From assembly GCA_018350325.1 (NCBI GenBank), contig JAEVLN010000018.1, positions 934,185 through 998,184 on the forward strand: a DNA stretch of 64,000 bases, given 5' to 3'. Below, piece by piece: positions 42,353-54,421 of the stretch; positions within the stretch are counted from its first letter, which is position 1, and each line of letters starts with the position of its first letter. The position numbers and the translations under genes were made by a program. A model generated the notes under the pieces. The model was not told the origin of the DNA, ran no database searches, and saw nothing but the letters and a program-made list of their open reading frames with translations. Source of the DNA: Globodera rostochiensis (taxonomy: Eukaryota; Nematoda; Chromadorea; Rhabditida; Heteroderidae).

Positions 42353-44443
42353 TTATTGTTGTACGTCAATTCTGTTCTGCAATTGATGGCCAACAGATCC
42401 TCGAACTGGCCGATGATTATTGTTTCGGGGCCCCTCCATTGCGCCGACAACACGAATATTTTGAATATTTGTTTTGCAAATGATCAAAAAATCTTTGATC
42501 AGCTGTTGGCGAAATGTGCCGCTGGCCCACAACAGTAACCAGCTGGGGAGCACTACCGTGTTGGTTATGTAATTGTTTAAATTTCGTATTCAAATTTTAG
42601 TGGGTCCAAGAATTAGTATCGAAAACACAAGATTTCTTTAATTCATATCACCTGTGTCCATAACCAGTGGGTAGTAGATGTAGAAAAAATTCAGCTCATC
42701 AAAGTTGCTAATAATCGTAATCTGTGATTTTAAATATATTTATTGCTCATCAGAATTTCAATCAAGCTAGATATAGATAGGTATGTCTAATTGTTTAAAT
42801 TTGGTTAAATTTAATATTAATAACTTTCAATTACCAAAAACTGGCTTGCGACGAGCGTGTGACACAAAAAAGTTGCCAATGCATAAATCAACAATTTCTT
42901 TTCAAAGAAAGCTTCATTGTTCCCGCCATTTACGCCAACTGTCTTCAAATGTTGTTTATATGCCACGAAAGTGCCAATGTTTAGCAAAACGCATAAAATT
43001 GTAAAAATGACAGAAGATGCTGTATTTATGTAAAATGTATAGGTGATGTACGGTGCCTTAACGAATATTTTATTGTATAAATAATATCAAATTTACATCT
43101 CCAGCTTCATAAATGACGAAATTGCGGTCGGTGGTTGGATTTGGGTCGTTCAATTTAAGGATTCCATCCATTTTAAACACCGGCCAACACGTGAATGTTG
43201 GCACACACAAAACAAAAATTGTTATAAATGGAAGAAATTTGCGCCACGACTTAAAAAAAAATAAGGATACATTTTATTTTCAATATAGTTATGAGGTTTT
43301 AGCATCATTTTGGTGTATTTATTTCGAAAAATTTTTGAATTAGAGCAACTTTTTAAACCTAAAAATCCCTATTTCGCCCTTTTTAAGAATTATCCCTATT
43401 TCGCCGTTTTTGCGTTTTTAGACCCTATTTTGGCACTTTTTCCCAAAATTTTAAGAAAAAAATGCAATATTTTAGACATTTTTCCGAAAATTTCTTTAAA
43501 AAAAATGCAATAAAAAAGAAAAAAACTACCCCTAAAATCAAAATTTTTTCTTTCCCAAAAATGCACCCTTAAAAAGGACTTTTTTCTTGGACAAAAATCT
43601 ACCTCCCCCCCCAAAGATTGATATTTTCCGAAAAATTTTTTATTTGATATTTTTATAAAAGTTTCGAAAACATGTGAAAAATAGTACATTTACAATTGTA
43701 AGAAAAAACTTAATAAAAAATGATGGATTTTAAAGGTTTTAACGCAAAAATTGACTGGATTTGGGCAGTTTTAGCACCTTTTTTAGTCCCTATTTTGGAG
43801 GTATTTTCAAATTTTTTGAACATTAAAAAAAAAATACGGGAATCCCGTACCGCAACTTTAAAAAAGACGTGTACCCCAAATAAAGTACAAATCTTTAAAA
43901 AATGGACAGATACGACCTCTGACTAAATGACATAGCGCCATATTCAAATTATTTTAAAAAACACCATCTCATGTTTTATTGGCATTATGATTGCGGTCAG
44001 TCGGTTCAGCAGTATAAAAGCCGTGACAAAACAATTTGCTTGGAACGTGTGCCCGGAAAAAAAATAGAACATTGCGAGCATCCAATTTGGGAACTTTGAA
44101 TAAATCGGGTAAAGCACGGCACCGATTATGGAGGGCAATCGTTGACCGTAGAAAGAGTCCAATACGTACAGTAAATCCTGAAACATTTTAGAAAAAAGTG
44201 ATCAATTTTAATAATTAGCTAATTTTCTCTATCAACAATTCGGAAATTTGACTTTTATCAATTTTAATTTGTTACCAGAATTGCCCGCATAACAAAAAGC
44301 GCATAGAATGAGTTGTGGAACTTTTTGTGCCGAACGATGGTGACAATTTCGGCAATATAAAGTGCCATTGACGGAATGGTTATACAAATAACAAAGTAGA
44401 TGATTGGAATTTTAATTGAGATGGACCATTCGAAAAAGTCCAT
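42353..44443 (-). pseudogene. Srg-superfamily receptor, copy D, probably dead
   Basis: Exons 44443-44276, 44177-43965, 43249-43097, 43056-42835, 42721-42652 are open and in phase. The exon 6 frame is open to 42353, but the acceptor is damaged: where copy I has AACAG/GTACGGTAGTG, D has AACACGGTAGTG, a four-base deletion that removes the AG and the first exon bases. Other oddities: AIL for AIP at the end of exon 1, KHEM for KHEK at the end of exon 2, exon 5 four codons shorter than in C. Without a replacement acceptor TM7 and the tail are lost or frameshifted. Closest relative in the window is copy I (shared GGNNEAF insertion in exon 4). Intron 2 holds the decayed repeat at 43270-43922. Confidence 0.8.
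43270..43922. repeat. Decayed transposon in intron 2 of receptor D
   Basis: Contains 'aaaaatccctatttcgcc' units and 'gcacccttaaaaa'; its 43905-43921 end 'cagatacgacctctg' matches the CAGAGGTCGTAACTG end of the hAT element in receptor H. The other end was not found. Confidence 0.5.
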
Positions 44444-45189
44444 TATGATTTTCAATAAAAACAGTAGAAAAATTATTAGGAAATAATATCTATTTCTTTC
44501 TAAAATCTCATTTGACAAATTTTGTATTGAATTTATGGCATTCAAACGGCTAAATGTATTCGCTTTTCTTTGGACAAATTTTTTGTGTGTAACAATTACA
44601 CTTTTTGTTTCACACGATATTCATGCGTGCAACTACAAAACTTTTCTCTGTTTACGAATTTTAGAAAGATTTAATTAAAATTATGAAAAATTTAAAAATT
44701 TTATTTTTACTTTTTTGTGTGCTTTTAGTCACGCATTAACTATTTTAAAAAAGAATAAATTTTGAACTTTTTACTGCAAGGCTTGGAAATACAGACAAAT
44801 GTTGATTAACCTAAATTTAAGACTATTATGGCAATTCTTTATTGAGTTCAAAGTTCTTATGCTAATAGGCTGCAAAATGTGGCCCCGGGTCGAATCCAAG
44901 CTCGGATTTTGTGAATGGCGAACCCCGAACTCGATTTTTTTAAAAAGAAAAAAATGAAAAGAATTAGCTATTTATTTGCTAGATTGAATTTTAAATTTTT
45001 TTTAAATTCATATTTATGTTTCAAAATCATTTTAAAAAGCACAAAATAGCAACAAAAAAGCAAGTAACGGCCGAATTAATGCTTTTGAAAAGATTTTGAG
45101 ACCAAAATGGATTCCTGAAAATTTTTGATTTTTCAAAAATTGTTAGAATTCGAGTTCGGGATGCCAGCAAAATCTTTTTTTTTGACCTT
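44444..45189. other. Spacer between receptors D and E
   Basis: AT-rich, with one decayed palindromic fragment near 44880-45165 ('gtcgaatccaagctcgg', 'aattcgagttcggg'). No exon recognised. Confidence 0.45.
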
Positions 45190-46697
45190 CACGGTTTTTG
45201 GCATCAACGCAGCCCATCTAAAAATTGTTTTAGTTACTTTTCTGAAATTTTATTTTTTGAAGATATAGTGTGCTAAAAAGAGAGAGTCAGACGACGAGAG
45301 TAATTTGGGCATCAATGCACCCCATCTAAAAATTATTTTAGTTACTTTTTTGAAATTTTCTTTTTTGAAGAAATAGTGTGCTAAAAAGAGAGAGTCAGAC
45401 GACGAGAGTAATTTGGGCGTCAACGCACCCCATCTAAAAATTATTTTAGTTACTTTTTTGAAATTTTCTTTTTTGAAGAAATAGTGTGCTAAAAAGAGAG
45501 AGTCAGACGACGAGAGTAATTTGGGCATCAACGCACCCCATTTAAAAATTGTTTTAGTTACTTTTTTGAAATTTTCTTATTTGAAGAAATAGTGTGCTAA
45601 AAAGAGAGAGTCAGACGACGAGAGTAATTTGGGCATCAACGCACCCCATTTAAAAATTGTTTTAGTTACTTTTTTGAAATTTTCTTTTTTGAAGAAATAG
45701 TGTGCTAAAAAGAGAGAGTCAGACGACGAGAGTAATTTGGGCATCAACGCACCCCATTTAAAAATTGTTTCAGTTACTTTTTTGAAATTTTCTTATTTGA
45801 AGAAATAGTGTGCTAAAAAGAGAGAGTCAGACGACGAGAGTAATTTGGGCATCAACGCACCCCATTTAAAAATTGTTTTAGTTACTTTTTTGAAATTTTC
45901 TTTTTTGAAGAAATAGTGTGCTAAAAAGAGAGAGTCAGACGACGAGAGTAATTTGGGCATCAACGCACCCCATTTAAAAATTGTTTTAGTTACTTTTTTG
46001 AAATTTTCTTATTTGAAGAAATAGTGTGCTAAAAAGAGAGAGTCAGACGACGAGAGTAATTTGGGCATCAACGCACCCCATTTAAAAATTGTTTTAGTTA
46101 CTTTTTTGAAATTTTCTTTTTTGAAGAAATAGTGTGCTAAAAAGAGAGAGTCAGACGACGAGAGTAATTTGGGCGTCAACGCACCCCATCTAAAAATTAT
46201 TTTAGTTACTTTTTTGAAATTTTCTTTTTTGAAGAAATAGTGTGCTAAAAAGAGAGAGTCAGACGACGAGAGTAATTTGGGCATCAACGCACCCCATTTA
46301 AAAATTGTTTTAGTTACTTTTTTGAAATTTTCTTATTTGAAGAAATAGTGTGCTAAAAAGAGAGAGTCAGACGACGAGAGTAATTTGGGCATCAACGCAC
46401 CCCATTTAAAAATTGTTTTAGTTACTTTTTTGAAATTTTATTTTTTGAAGAAATAGTGTGCTAGAAAGAGAGAGTCAGACGACGAGAGTAATTTGGGCGT
46501 CAACGCACCCCATCTAAAAATTATTTTAGTTACTTTTTTGAAATTTTCTTATTTGAAGAAATAGTGTGCTAAAAAGAGAGAGTCAGACGACGAGAGTAAT
46601 TTGGGCATCAACGCACCCCATTTAAAAATTGTTTTAGTTACTTTTTTGAAATTTTATTTTTTGAAGAAATAGTGTGCTAGAAAGAGAGAGTCAGACA
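45190..46697. repeat. 108-base satellite array, about 14 units, alternating subtypes
   Basis: Unit core 'gagagagtcagacgacgagag' recurs every 108 bases from 45279 to 46692. Units differ at fixed sites ('ttcttttttgaag', 'ttcttatttgaag', 'ttattttttgaag'; 'ccatcta' or 'ccattta'), and subtypes alternate, giving a 216-base higher-order period over most of the array. Because 108 is 36 codons, minus-strand frames (PKLLSSSDSLFLAHY...) run through some units, while the 'tta' subtype puts a stop in the same frame; coding is unlikely. The last unit joins directly to the end of a receptor exon 2. Confidence 0.95.
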
Positions 46698-47787
46698 TAC
46701 ATGAGAAGGTCCTTTTTTAATATTAAAGCTAATGAGGCTTCTTATAACAACAAATAATTGCCTATTTAAAGATATGGCAAAAATGTCTTTCGTTTTTAAC
46801 AATTTTTGTTTATTTTGTGCCAACATTTTCGTATTGGCCAGCGTTTAAAATGGATGCAACCAACCATTTAAATGATCCAAATTCAACGACTGACCGCACT
46901 TTCTTTTTCTACGAAGCTGGAGATGTAATTAGTCTTAACAATTTCATTAAACTTACGGAATTTAAATTAGAATTATTTAACTATTGCTAAACCGATGATT
47001 GTTTTCCCTTATTATTAAGGCACCGTACTGCATGTATATGACTTATATTAGTGCCGTTTTTTCTGTAATTTTTATGGTTTTATACGTTTTGCTAAACATT
47101 GGCACATTCGTCGCTTACAAATTACACCTGAAAAAAGTTGCCACAAACGGGAACAACGCCCATAATATTGAACGAAAACTGTTGATTTATGCATTGGTAA
47201 TTTTTTTGGGGCACGCGCTCGTCGCGAGCCTGCTTTTGGTAATTGAAAGTTATTAATATTAAAGTTAACAAAATTTAAACCAAAATAGACCTTGCTTGAT
47301 TTTTTGATTTGCAATAAATATATTTTAACATTACAGATTTACATTATTACTAACGTTAACGAACAAGCAATGAGTCTAGTCTACTACCCATTAACTATGG
47401 ACACAGGTATTTCAAAATGGATTAGCCAAAAAACCCATTGGTTTGCGGGTATCGGATAGAAAATTTTTGAAAAAATCTATAGAAAAAAAATTAAAGAACT
47501 CTTGATTTCCTATACTAATTCATTGGCCTATTTAAATTTGAATACTGAGAATTTAATAGTTACTGTAGTGCTCTCCAGCTGGTTACTGTTGTAGGCCAGC
47601 GGCACATTCCGCCAACAGCTAATCGATGATTTTGCCATCATTCGCATTAGAAATATTTCAAAATAATCGTGTCGATGCAATGGAAGGGCCACGAAACAAT
47701 AATCTTCAGGCAGTTGGGGGAGCTGTTGGCCATCAATTGCAGAACAGAATTTGCAGTTCCGTACAACAATTGCCCACGATTTCTTAA
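46698..47787 (+). pseudogene. Srg-superfamily receptor, copy E, 5' replaced by satellite
   Basis: Only the last bases of exon 2 (ACATGAGAAG/GT, to 46708) remain next to the satellite. Exons 3 (46772-46924), 4 (47020-47238) and 5 (47337-47406) are intact. Exon 6 (47570-47787) has a TGG-to-TAG stop at 47592-47594 (SWLLL-stop-AS) and a later frame break at 'aatatttcaaaataatcg'. Exon 1, most of exon 2 and the promoter are absent. Confidence 0.9.
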
Positions 47788-47859
47788 CTTTCTTTTAACA
47801 AAATTCGAGTATTTATGCTCTTTTAAAGCAAAACAGTAATTGCACGGATGATATCGTAA

Positions 47860-48745
47860 TTTTTACGGCCAATGATTGGTTTTCTAATTTTTACTAAATA
47901 AGGCCGACTTGAGAGCTTCCTCTTTTCCCAAAATTTGTCAGCTTTATTACCTATATGAATATTCAAACAACATCTTATTAATTTCTGGTCAGTTTCACAT
48001 TGTTTGGAGTTTCTGGTAAATGTCCAGCTTGAACTTCTTCTGCAACTATTTGTTGCTGGCCTGGAATGTAAACTTTTTGTTCACCAGGTAAATGGAGTGA
48101 CAATTCCAGAACATAAAATAACAAATTCTGGTGCTTACTGAGGTTCCGGAAACATAATTCTGGTCTATACTAGCTTTCCGGAAACCCTAAGGCTGGTCCA
48201 GCTGGCTTTCCGAAACATCAAATAAAATTCTGGTTCGTCTGGCTTTCGGAAACCTAATTCTGGTCTATATTGGTTTCCGAAACACCAAATTCTGCTGCAT
48301 TCTGGATTTCAGAACATCAAATAACAAATTCTGTGCATACTGCTTCCAGAAACCTAATTCTGGTCCAGCTAACTTTCCGGAAGATCAAAATGCATGTGTT
48401 TTCGACACATTTGAATTGTTTTGTGTTGTTGTAAGTGTCAAAGTGCCGAAATGTTTGTGTTTTTGACACATTTGACTTGTTTTGTGTGTTTGTAAGTGTC
48501 AAAGTGCCGAAATTTTGTGTTTTCGGCACATTTGAATTGTTTGTGTTTTTGTAAGTGTCAAAGTGCCGAAATGTTTGTGTTTTCGGCACATTTGAATTGA
48601 TTTGGTGTTTTTGTAAGTGCTTGTGTTTTGACACATTTGACTTGTTTTGTGTTTCATTTTGAGCAGGAAATTCTCAAAACGACTTATACTCTTGTAACTC
48701 GGTTCAGACTAAAGGTATTAAATTGAACTCAAGCGAAAAACGTGT
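47860..48745 (-). repeat. Helitron-like fragment plus minisatellite, inverted partner 57540-58500
   Basis: 47860-48110 matches 58500-58230 in inverse orientation, including the coding-like LHLPGEQ region; 48110-48660 is a 'ttctgg..ttccgg' and 'gtgtcaaagtgccgaaat' minisatellite; 48660-48730 matches 57565-57640. The block follows receptor E as its partner follows receptor H. Confidence 0.75.
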
Positions 48746-49319
48746 TTTTGGCTTGGTTTGAAGCTTCTAGAACGCATTTCCATGTGTATATTTTGCATAT
48801 TTTTGCATATTTCGCGATTTATGTGCATATTTGTATATTTGTGCATATTTCGCTATTTATGTGCATATTTTTTTTTTTCATTTTATGTGCATATTTTGGC
48901 GCTTTGCAAAAAATTAGTGATCTTGGCAAGAAAAATTTGATTTTATTTATTTTTCATAAGAAATTTTTTGAAAAAAGCGCAAAATCTTCAAGTCGCCAAA
49001 AATGCCAAAATAGTCACAAAAATTTCAAAAAAGTTGCCTAAAATGCCAAAATAGTCACGAAAGTTCAAAAAAGTTACCAAAAATACCAAAATAGTCACGA
49101 AAGTTCAAAAAAGTCACCAAAACACTTGAAGATTTGGAAATGTATCTCATCAGCAATTTAACCAGTGTTGAATGAATTTGAAGATTTTGGGGAAATTTTA
49201 TATTGAATTTGGAAAAATTTATGTGCATATTTGTTCATTTTTGGTGCATATTTTGCAATTTTTGGTGCATATTTTATGCGCATATTTCAAGATTTTATGT
49301 GCATATAAATCCCAACCCT
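48746..49319 (-). mobile_element. hAT element of the 'TAGGGTTGGGATT' family, 5' damaged
   Basis: Inverse copy of the complete element at 51536-52108: 'aaacacgttttt', 'gaagcttctagaacgcatttcc', 'gcatatttgtgcatattt' arrays, and the end 'atataaatcccaaccctag' at 49319. The other end is lost where it meets the 47860-48745 block. Confidence 0.78.
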
Positions 49320-50546
49320 AGTTATATCTTTTTGGTTAGAAATGTTTGACAAGAGAACATGATTCGTCCTTTTTATTTAATTTTCCTCCTGTCAAAAACG
49401 AAGTTTGCTCTGACATTTTTAACTCATGCAAAACAAACGCCTTATTTTGCAGCATTCCTTACACAATCCAATTTAGGCTCTTTTACTTCTTTTTTTTTGC
49501 AATAAAAAAATATGTATGGAGTGGGAGGACATGGCCACTGGAGTGGGAGGACATGGCCACTGGAGTGGGAGGACATGGCCACAATCTTTTTTTAGTTAAA
49601 TTGCGTGATGCCTAAAAAAATATACAAATAAAACATGAAACTCCGGTCCTTATCATGAGTTACGGTGAGATAAATATGGCATTTTTGCACCTCTTTATGT
49701 TTTTGTATGCCAAAAATGCAGAAATCCAAAATGAGTTAATATGGCATTTCGTGATAGCAACCTTACTTTCCACAATTATTTGTTTAAAAATTTTATGCAT
49801 TTCATAATTATGCAGTAAGCTTTTGATAAAATTTAAAAAATATTTAAAAACCAGTTTCATTTTATGTTTTCCAACAAAGTAATTTTCAATGTCAATCTAT
49901 TGAATTTGTGAGCATCAACAGCGAGCGACACACTTACATTATGGTCGACATCAGTCAGTTCAAAATTTTTCTGATCAATTTGATCGATCAATGCCCACTG
50001 AAAATTCGAACGAAACATTAACTTCAAGCAGTGGAAGAGTTTAGACTCGCAGAATTTGAGTTTATTTCGTGTCATTTTTTCGTTAAAAATGCATTAATTC
50101 AACATTTCAGCGGCGACGACATTTGGGGCGCCCTGCCAAAGTGTTACTTTGGCAAAAATTTTAATTTAAAAACTTAATTTATCTTACTTTTATTTTTACT
50201 TTTCAATAAGTTGGGGTTACTGAATAGGGTTTATTTCATTATAATTACGCAAAATTGATTTGATTTCAAGACCATATCAAATCCTGATTTTTAAACGTTA
50301 CGTCGGCTACTCAAAATAGGGGCCAAAAAAGGAGGGCCCTAATGCTGACAAAAACTTTTGAAACCTCCTCTTTTTTCAAAATGGCTCGGCACTTTTAGTC
50401 GTTAAGTGTCAAAATGCACCTGGACTTGTCCAATTTTTCTACTTTTCATAGTACTTTATTTACTAATTAAATGTAAATTATTTATCACCGAGCAAAGTTT
50501 AGATTTAACGCAAAATTTAATAAATTTAGAATAATTTTATCTGAAA
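49320..50546. other. Spacer with short triplicate and unassigned minus-strand frames
   Basis: 49518-49583 carries three copies of 'gagtgggaggacatggccact'. The minus frame 50075-49857 (FELTDVDHNVSVSLAVDAHK) has protein-like composition but no partner exon or known family. 50460-50546 leads into receptor F. Confidence 0.35.
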
Positions 50547-53019
50547 ATGGACTTTGTCGATTGGTCCATCTCAGTTAAAATTCCAATCATCTATTTAACC
50601 ATTTGTATAACCATTCCGTCAATGGCACTTTATATGGCCGAAATTGTCACCATCGTTCGGCACAAAAAGTTCCACAACTCATTCTATGCGCTTTTTGTTA
50701 TGCGGGCAATTCCGGTAACAAATTTAATAAATTTGTTTTATAAGGCTGTAAGATTTTTACCATAAAATGTTTCAGGATTTGCTGTACGTGTTGAACTCTT
50801 TTTATGACAATCGGCTGCCCTCCATAATTGGCTCGCTGTTGTACCCCATTTACTCGCATTTCCCAAATTGGATGTTTGAAATGACATTATTCATTTACGG
50901 AAGCACATTCCAAGCGAATAATTTAGTGACTATTTTTATATTGTTAAATCGATTGACCGCAATCATAATGCCAATAAAACATGAAAAGGTAGGGTTTTTA
51001 CAATAATTTAAATATTGACGCTAATTTGTAAGTCATTTGGCTCAGTCGTTTTGGCACCGGTTGATGAGGCACCGGTTGCCATTTTTACAAATTACTTGAT
51101 CCATTTTAACACTTAGCCAGCTACCATAAACTTCCTAACCATTGTTGAGAATATTCAACGCCTCCCTAACTTGTTTACATTTTTTGGGTTAATCACCATT
51201 TGGATGTATTTCCAAGCCTTAGAGTATAAAAATTTGTGTTTTTATTTTAATCAGGGTTGTTCAAGATTTTTTTCTATGTGCTGGCCTCACAGGGAGGAGG
51301 TGGGCACCCGGAGAATTGTCCAGTGTCGCGTTTTCCGGCGCCATGGGGGGGCGAGGTGATGAAAATGCGCAGCGGGTTGTGATGCTCGAGCACTAAAATT
51401 TACCGTGACTCAAGAACCGAGACTTGCGCGTATCACTAGTAGCGTTCAACCAGGAGAAGTGTTATAATTAGTGATTTTGCCCGCTTTTGGCTTATTAGGA
51501 ATTTTGTCCCGCCACGGTCCCCGGTCTATGATATGTAGGGTTGGGATTTATATGCACATAAACTTGAAATATGCGCATAAAATATGCACCAAAAATTGCA
51601 AAATATGCACCAAAAATGAAAAAATATGCACATAAATTTTTCCAAAATTCAATATAAAATTTTCCCAAAATTCTTCAAATTCATTCATCACTGGTTAAAA
51701 TTGCTGATGAGATACATTTCCAAATTTTCAAGTGTTTTGGCGACTTTTTTGAACTTTTGTGACTATTTTGGCATTTTTGACGACTTTTTTGAACTTTTGT
51801 GACTATTTTGCGCTTTTTCAAAAAATTTCTTCAGAAAAATGAAATAAAATCAAATTTTTCTTGCCAAGATCACTAATTTTTGCAAAATGCCAAAATATGC
51901 ACATAAAATTAAAAAAATATGCACATAAATAGCGAAATATGCACAAATATGCACATAAATCGCGAAATATGCAAAAATATGCGAAATTATGCACATGGAA
52001 ATGCGTTCTAGAAGCTTCAAACCAAGCCAAAAACACGTTTTTCGTGCGTTTCAGGCTGTTACCAGTTCAGGAAAAAAAATATGCATGTGCATATAAATCC
52101 CAACCCTAATGATATGCTATACATTTGTTTTAGTTGTGGCGCAAATTTCTTCCATTTATAACAATTATCGTTTTGTGTGTGCCAACCTTTACGTGTTGGC
52201 CGGCGTTTAAATTTGATGGAATCAACAAATTGAACAATCCAAATTCAACCACAGACCGCAATTTCATCATGACTGAAGCTGGAGATGTTAGTTTAATTAA
52301 AGTTAAATTGAATATTGCTGAAGCCTAATTCATTAAGGCACCATACCTCAGCCGTATTATCTATGTTGATGCCGTTTTCTCTGTCATTTTTATGGGTTTA
52401 TGCATTTTGTTAAACATTTGCACATTTGTGGCATACAAATTACATGTGAAGAAAGTTAGCGTAAACGGGAACAACTTTGACGATATTGAGAGGAAACTGT
52501 TGATTTATGCAATGGCAACATTTTTTGGTCATGTAAACGTCGCATGCCTGTATTTGGTAAAGAAAATTGTTAAATAAAATAATAAATAAAATAGTTTTAT
52601 GTGTCTCGATTGACATTAAAAATGTAAGATTGCCAATTTTGATGCAAAGATTTATATTAATTTAAATTTACAACAGATGCTCATTATTATTAACATCAAT
52701 GACCCAAAAACAAGAGCCGTGTTATACGTCTACAATCCATTGATTATTGATACAGGTTACAGGAATATATCATTGTCTTTCTTTAAGACTTGATACTAAT
52801 TCTCGAACTTTCAAATTACCAACAGGTACTGTAATGCTCTCCAGCTGCTTACTGTTGTGGGCCAGTGGCACATTTCGCCAACAGCTGATCAAAAATTTTT
52901 TGATCATTCGCATTAGAAATAATCGTGTCGCTGCAATGGAGGGGCCCCGAAACAATAATCATCGGCCAGCAGTTGGAGGAGGAGCGGTTGGCCCTCAATT
53001 CCAGAACAGAATACAATAG
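50547..53019 (+). CDS. Srg-superfamily receptor, copy F
   Basis: Exons 50547-50714, 50776-50988, 52134-52286, 52338-52556, 52677-52755, 52826-53019; 341 aa, intact. Sister of copy B: same YSHFPNWMFEMTLF segment, FDGINKLNNPNSTTDRN in exon 3, VSVNGNNFDDIERKL in exon 4, and near-identical intron 2 start. It has a shorter tail, ending VGPQFQNRIQ. Intron 2 (1.1 kb) carries a complete hAT element, while B has a minisatellite at about the same place. Confidence 0.87.
51536..52108. mobile_element. hAT element, 573 bases, in intron 2 of receptor F
   Basis: Ends TAGGGTTGGGATTTATATGC / GCATATAAATCCCAACCCTA with exact duplication atgatatg (51528-51535, 52109-52116). The interior is 'gcacaaatatgcacataaa' arrays. 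Absent from the same intron of B, so it arrived after the B/F duplication or was lost from B. Confidence 0.93.
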
Positions 53020-53224
53020 CCAGCAATTTTCTTAACTTGATATAAAAAATCAATTAGTGATGCGATTTTACAAACTTTATTCAGAAATGATTATATGTAT
53101 CGCGTGATAAACAAGCATTAAGAACAAATTGAGTTTTTAAATAGATGATTGGAATTGAATTGTGATTGATCAATCGACAATCACTCGTTTTTCAACGACT
53201 GCTATTTGTGTAGTCAACTTAAGA

Positions 53225-53642
53225 TATGAACGGAAAAAGAGAGTAACGAAAGAGAGGGAAGGAAGAGAGGAACGGATGGAAGGAAAGGATGAACGGAAGT
53301 AAAGAAAGGAAGATAGGAAGGAAGGTGAGGTGGAGGAAAGGAAGGAGAAAGGAAGGAAGAGATAAACTGAAGGGCAGAGGGAAGGAAGAGATGAATGGAA
53401 GAAAAAATGTAGAGAGAGGGAGGGGAGGTGAGGTGCAGAAAATGAAGAGATGAATGGAAGAGAAGAGAGAAAATGAGGTGAGCAAAGGAGGTGAGGTGGA
53501 GGAAAGGAAGGTAGGAAAAGAAGAGAGGAAAGAAGGGAAGGTGGAGGAAAGGAAGAGATACACGGAATTGAAGAGAAGAACGGAAGGGAGCAGAACGGAA
53601 GAGATGAACGGAAGTCAGAGAAAAAGGGGGGGGGGGAGGTGA
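53225..53642. repeat. Polypurine (GGAAGGA/GAGA) tract
   Basis: About 415 bases are nearly pure purine on the plus strand, with 'ggaaggaagagatgaacgg' type variants. Capable of triplex (H-DNA) formation. All open frames in it are composition artefacts. Confidence 0.9.
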
Positions 53643-54049
53643 AAATGTAAAAGGGAAAAATGTCAAAAAGCCGCCAAAGGGAAAAATGCCGCGCGAAGCG
53701 CGCCTAGACTCAGTGTTAAAATCGCCTTGGCGATTTCAGTACCAAAAAAATAAAAATAAAATAGTGCCCAATCGGGCACTAGTTACTTACAATGAATAAA
53801 CGGCGCTCCGCAAAACAAAATCTTTTTTGAAAGCTCTCAAATTAATTAAGTTGCTAAGTTTTTTTAATTAAAGGCAAAACTTTATCCTTTAAAAAGTAAT
53901 TTCAAACAAATAATTAATTATTAAGACAATTATGGCAAATATCTTATGTTTTGCTTTGAAAGAGCAATAAATACTCGAATTTTGTTAAAAAGAATTTGAA
54001 TTTACGGTAATACAAATTTGGCGGAAAATTGAGCAAAAAAAAACGGTTA
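53643..54049. other. Spacer with two short hairpins
   Basis: 'ccgcgcgaagcgcgc', 'aaaatcgccttggcgattt' and 'agtgcccaatcgggcact' (53688-53782) are three small perfect or near-perfect hairpins in a row. No exon recognised. Confidence 0.6.
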
Positions 54050-54421
54050 AAGTAATTGTTAAAAGTGTCGGTGTTATGGCAACACCTTCCAAGAGGTTTA
54101 AAAACGTATACACGCATCCCCCTTTTCGCCATCCAAGAATGTGGCGACACGAATATGTTGATATTTGTTATGCTAATCAGAAGTCTTACGACAATGTCAT
54201 TCAATCAAACAAAAAATGGCATGATTAATCGATTGATTCTTTTATGCAAAGGTAAGAAATCGTCGAAAATTGTTGTACGGAACTGCAAATTCTGTTCTGC
54301 AATTGATGGCCAACAGCTCCCCCAACTGCCTGAAGATCATTGTTTCGGGGCCCTTCCATTGCATCGACACGATTATTTTGAATATTCTAATGCGAATGAT
54401 CGAAAAATCATCGGTTAGCTG
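54050..54421 (-). pseudogene. Receptor exon 6 relic plus downstream DNA, inverted arm
   Basis: Minus strand 54421-54250 matches the 3' half of receptor exon 6 (IIRIR...QLGELLAIN...EFAVPYNN) with a frameshift, closest to copy E. 54240-54060 is the inverse of 57275-57430, the DNA downstream of receptor H. Receptor H therefore sits between inverted arms. Confidence 0.85.

Noticed and set aside
45250..46287. 36-residue repeat protein PKLLSSSDSLFLAHY... on the minus strand
   Set aside because: Period of 108 bases makes frames run on by chance; the alternating unit type has a stop in the same frame and no gene start or end is seen.
48742..49041. Membrane-like frame YFAIYVHICIFVHISLF
   Set aside because: Translation of 'gcatatttgtgcatattt' arrays inside a hAT element.
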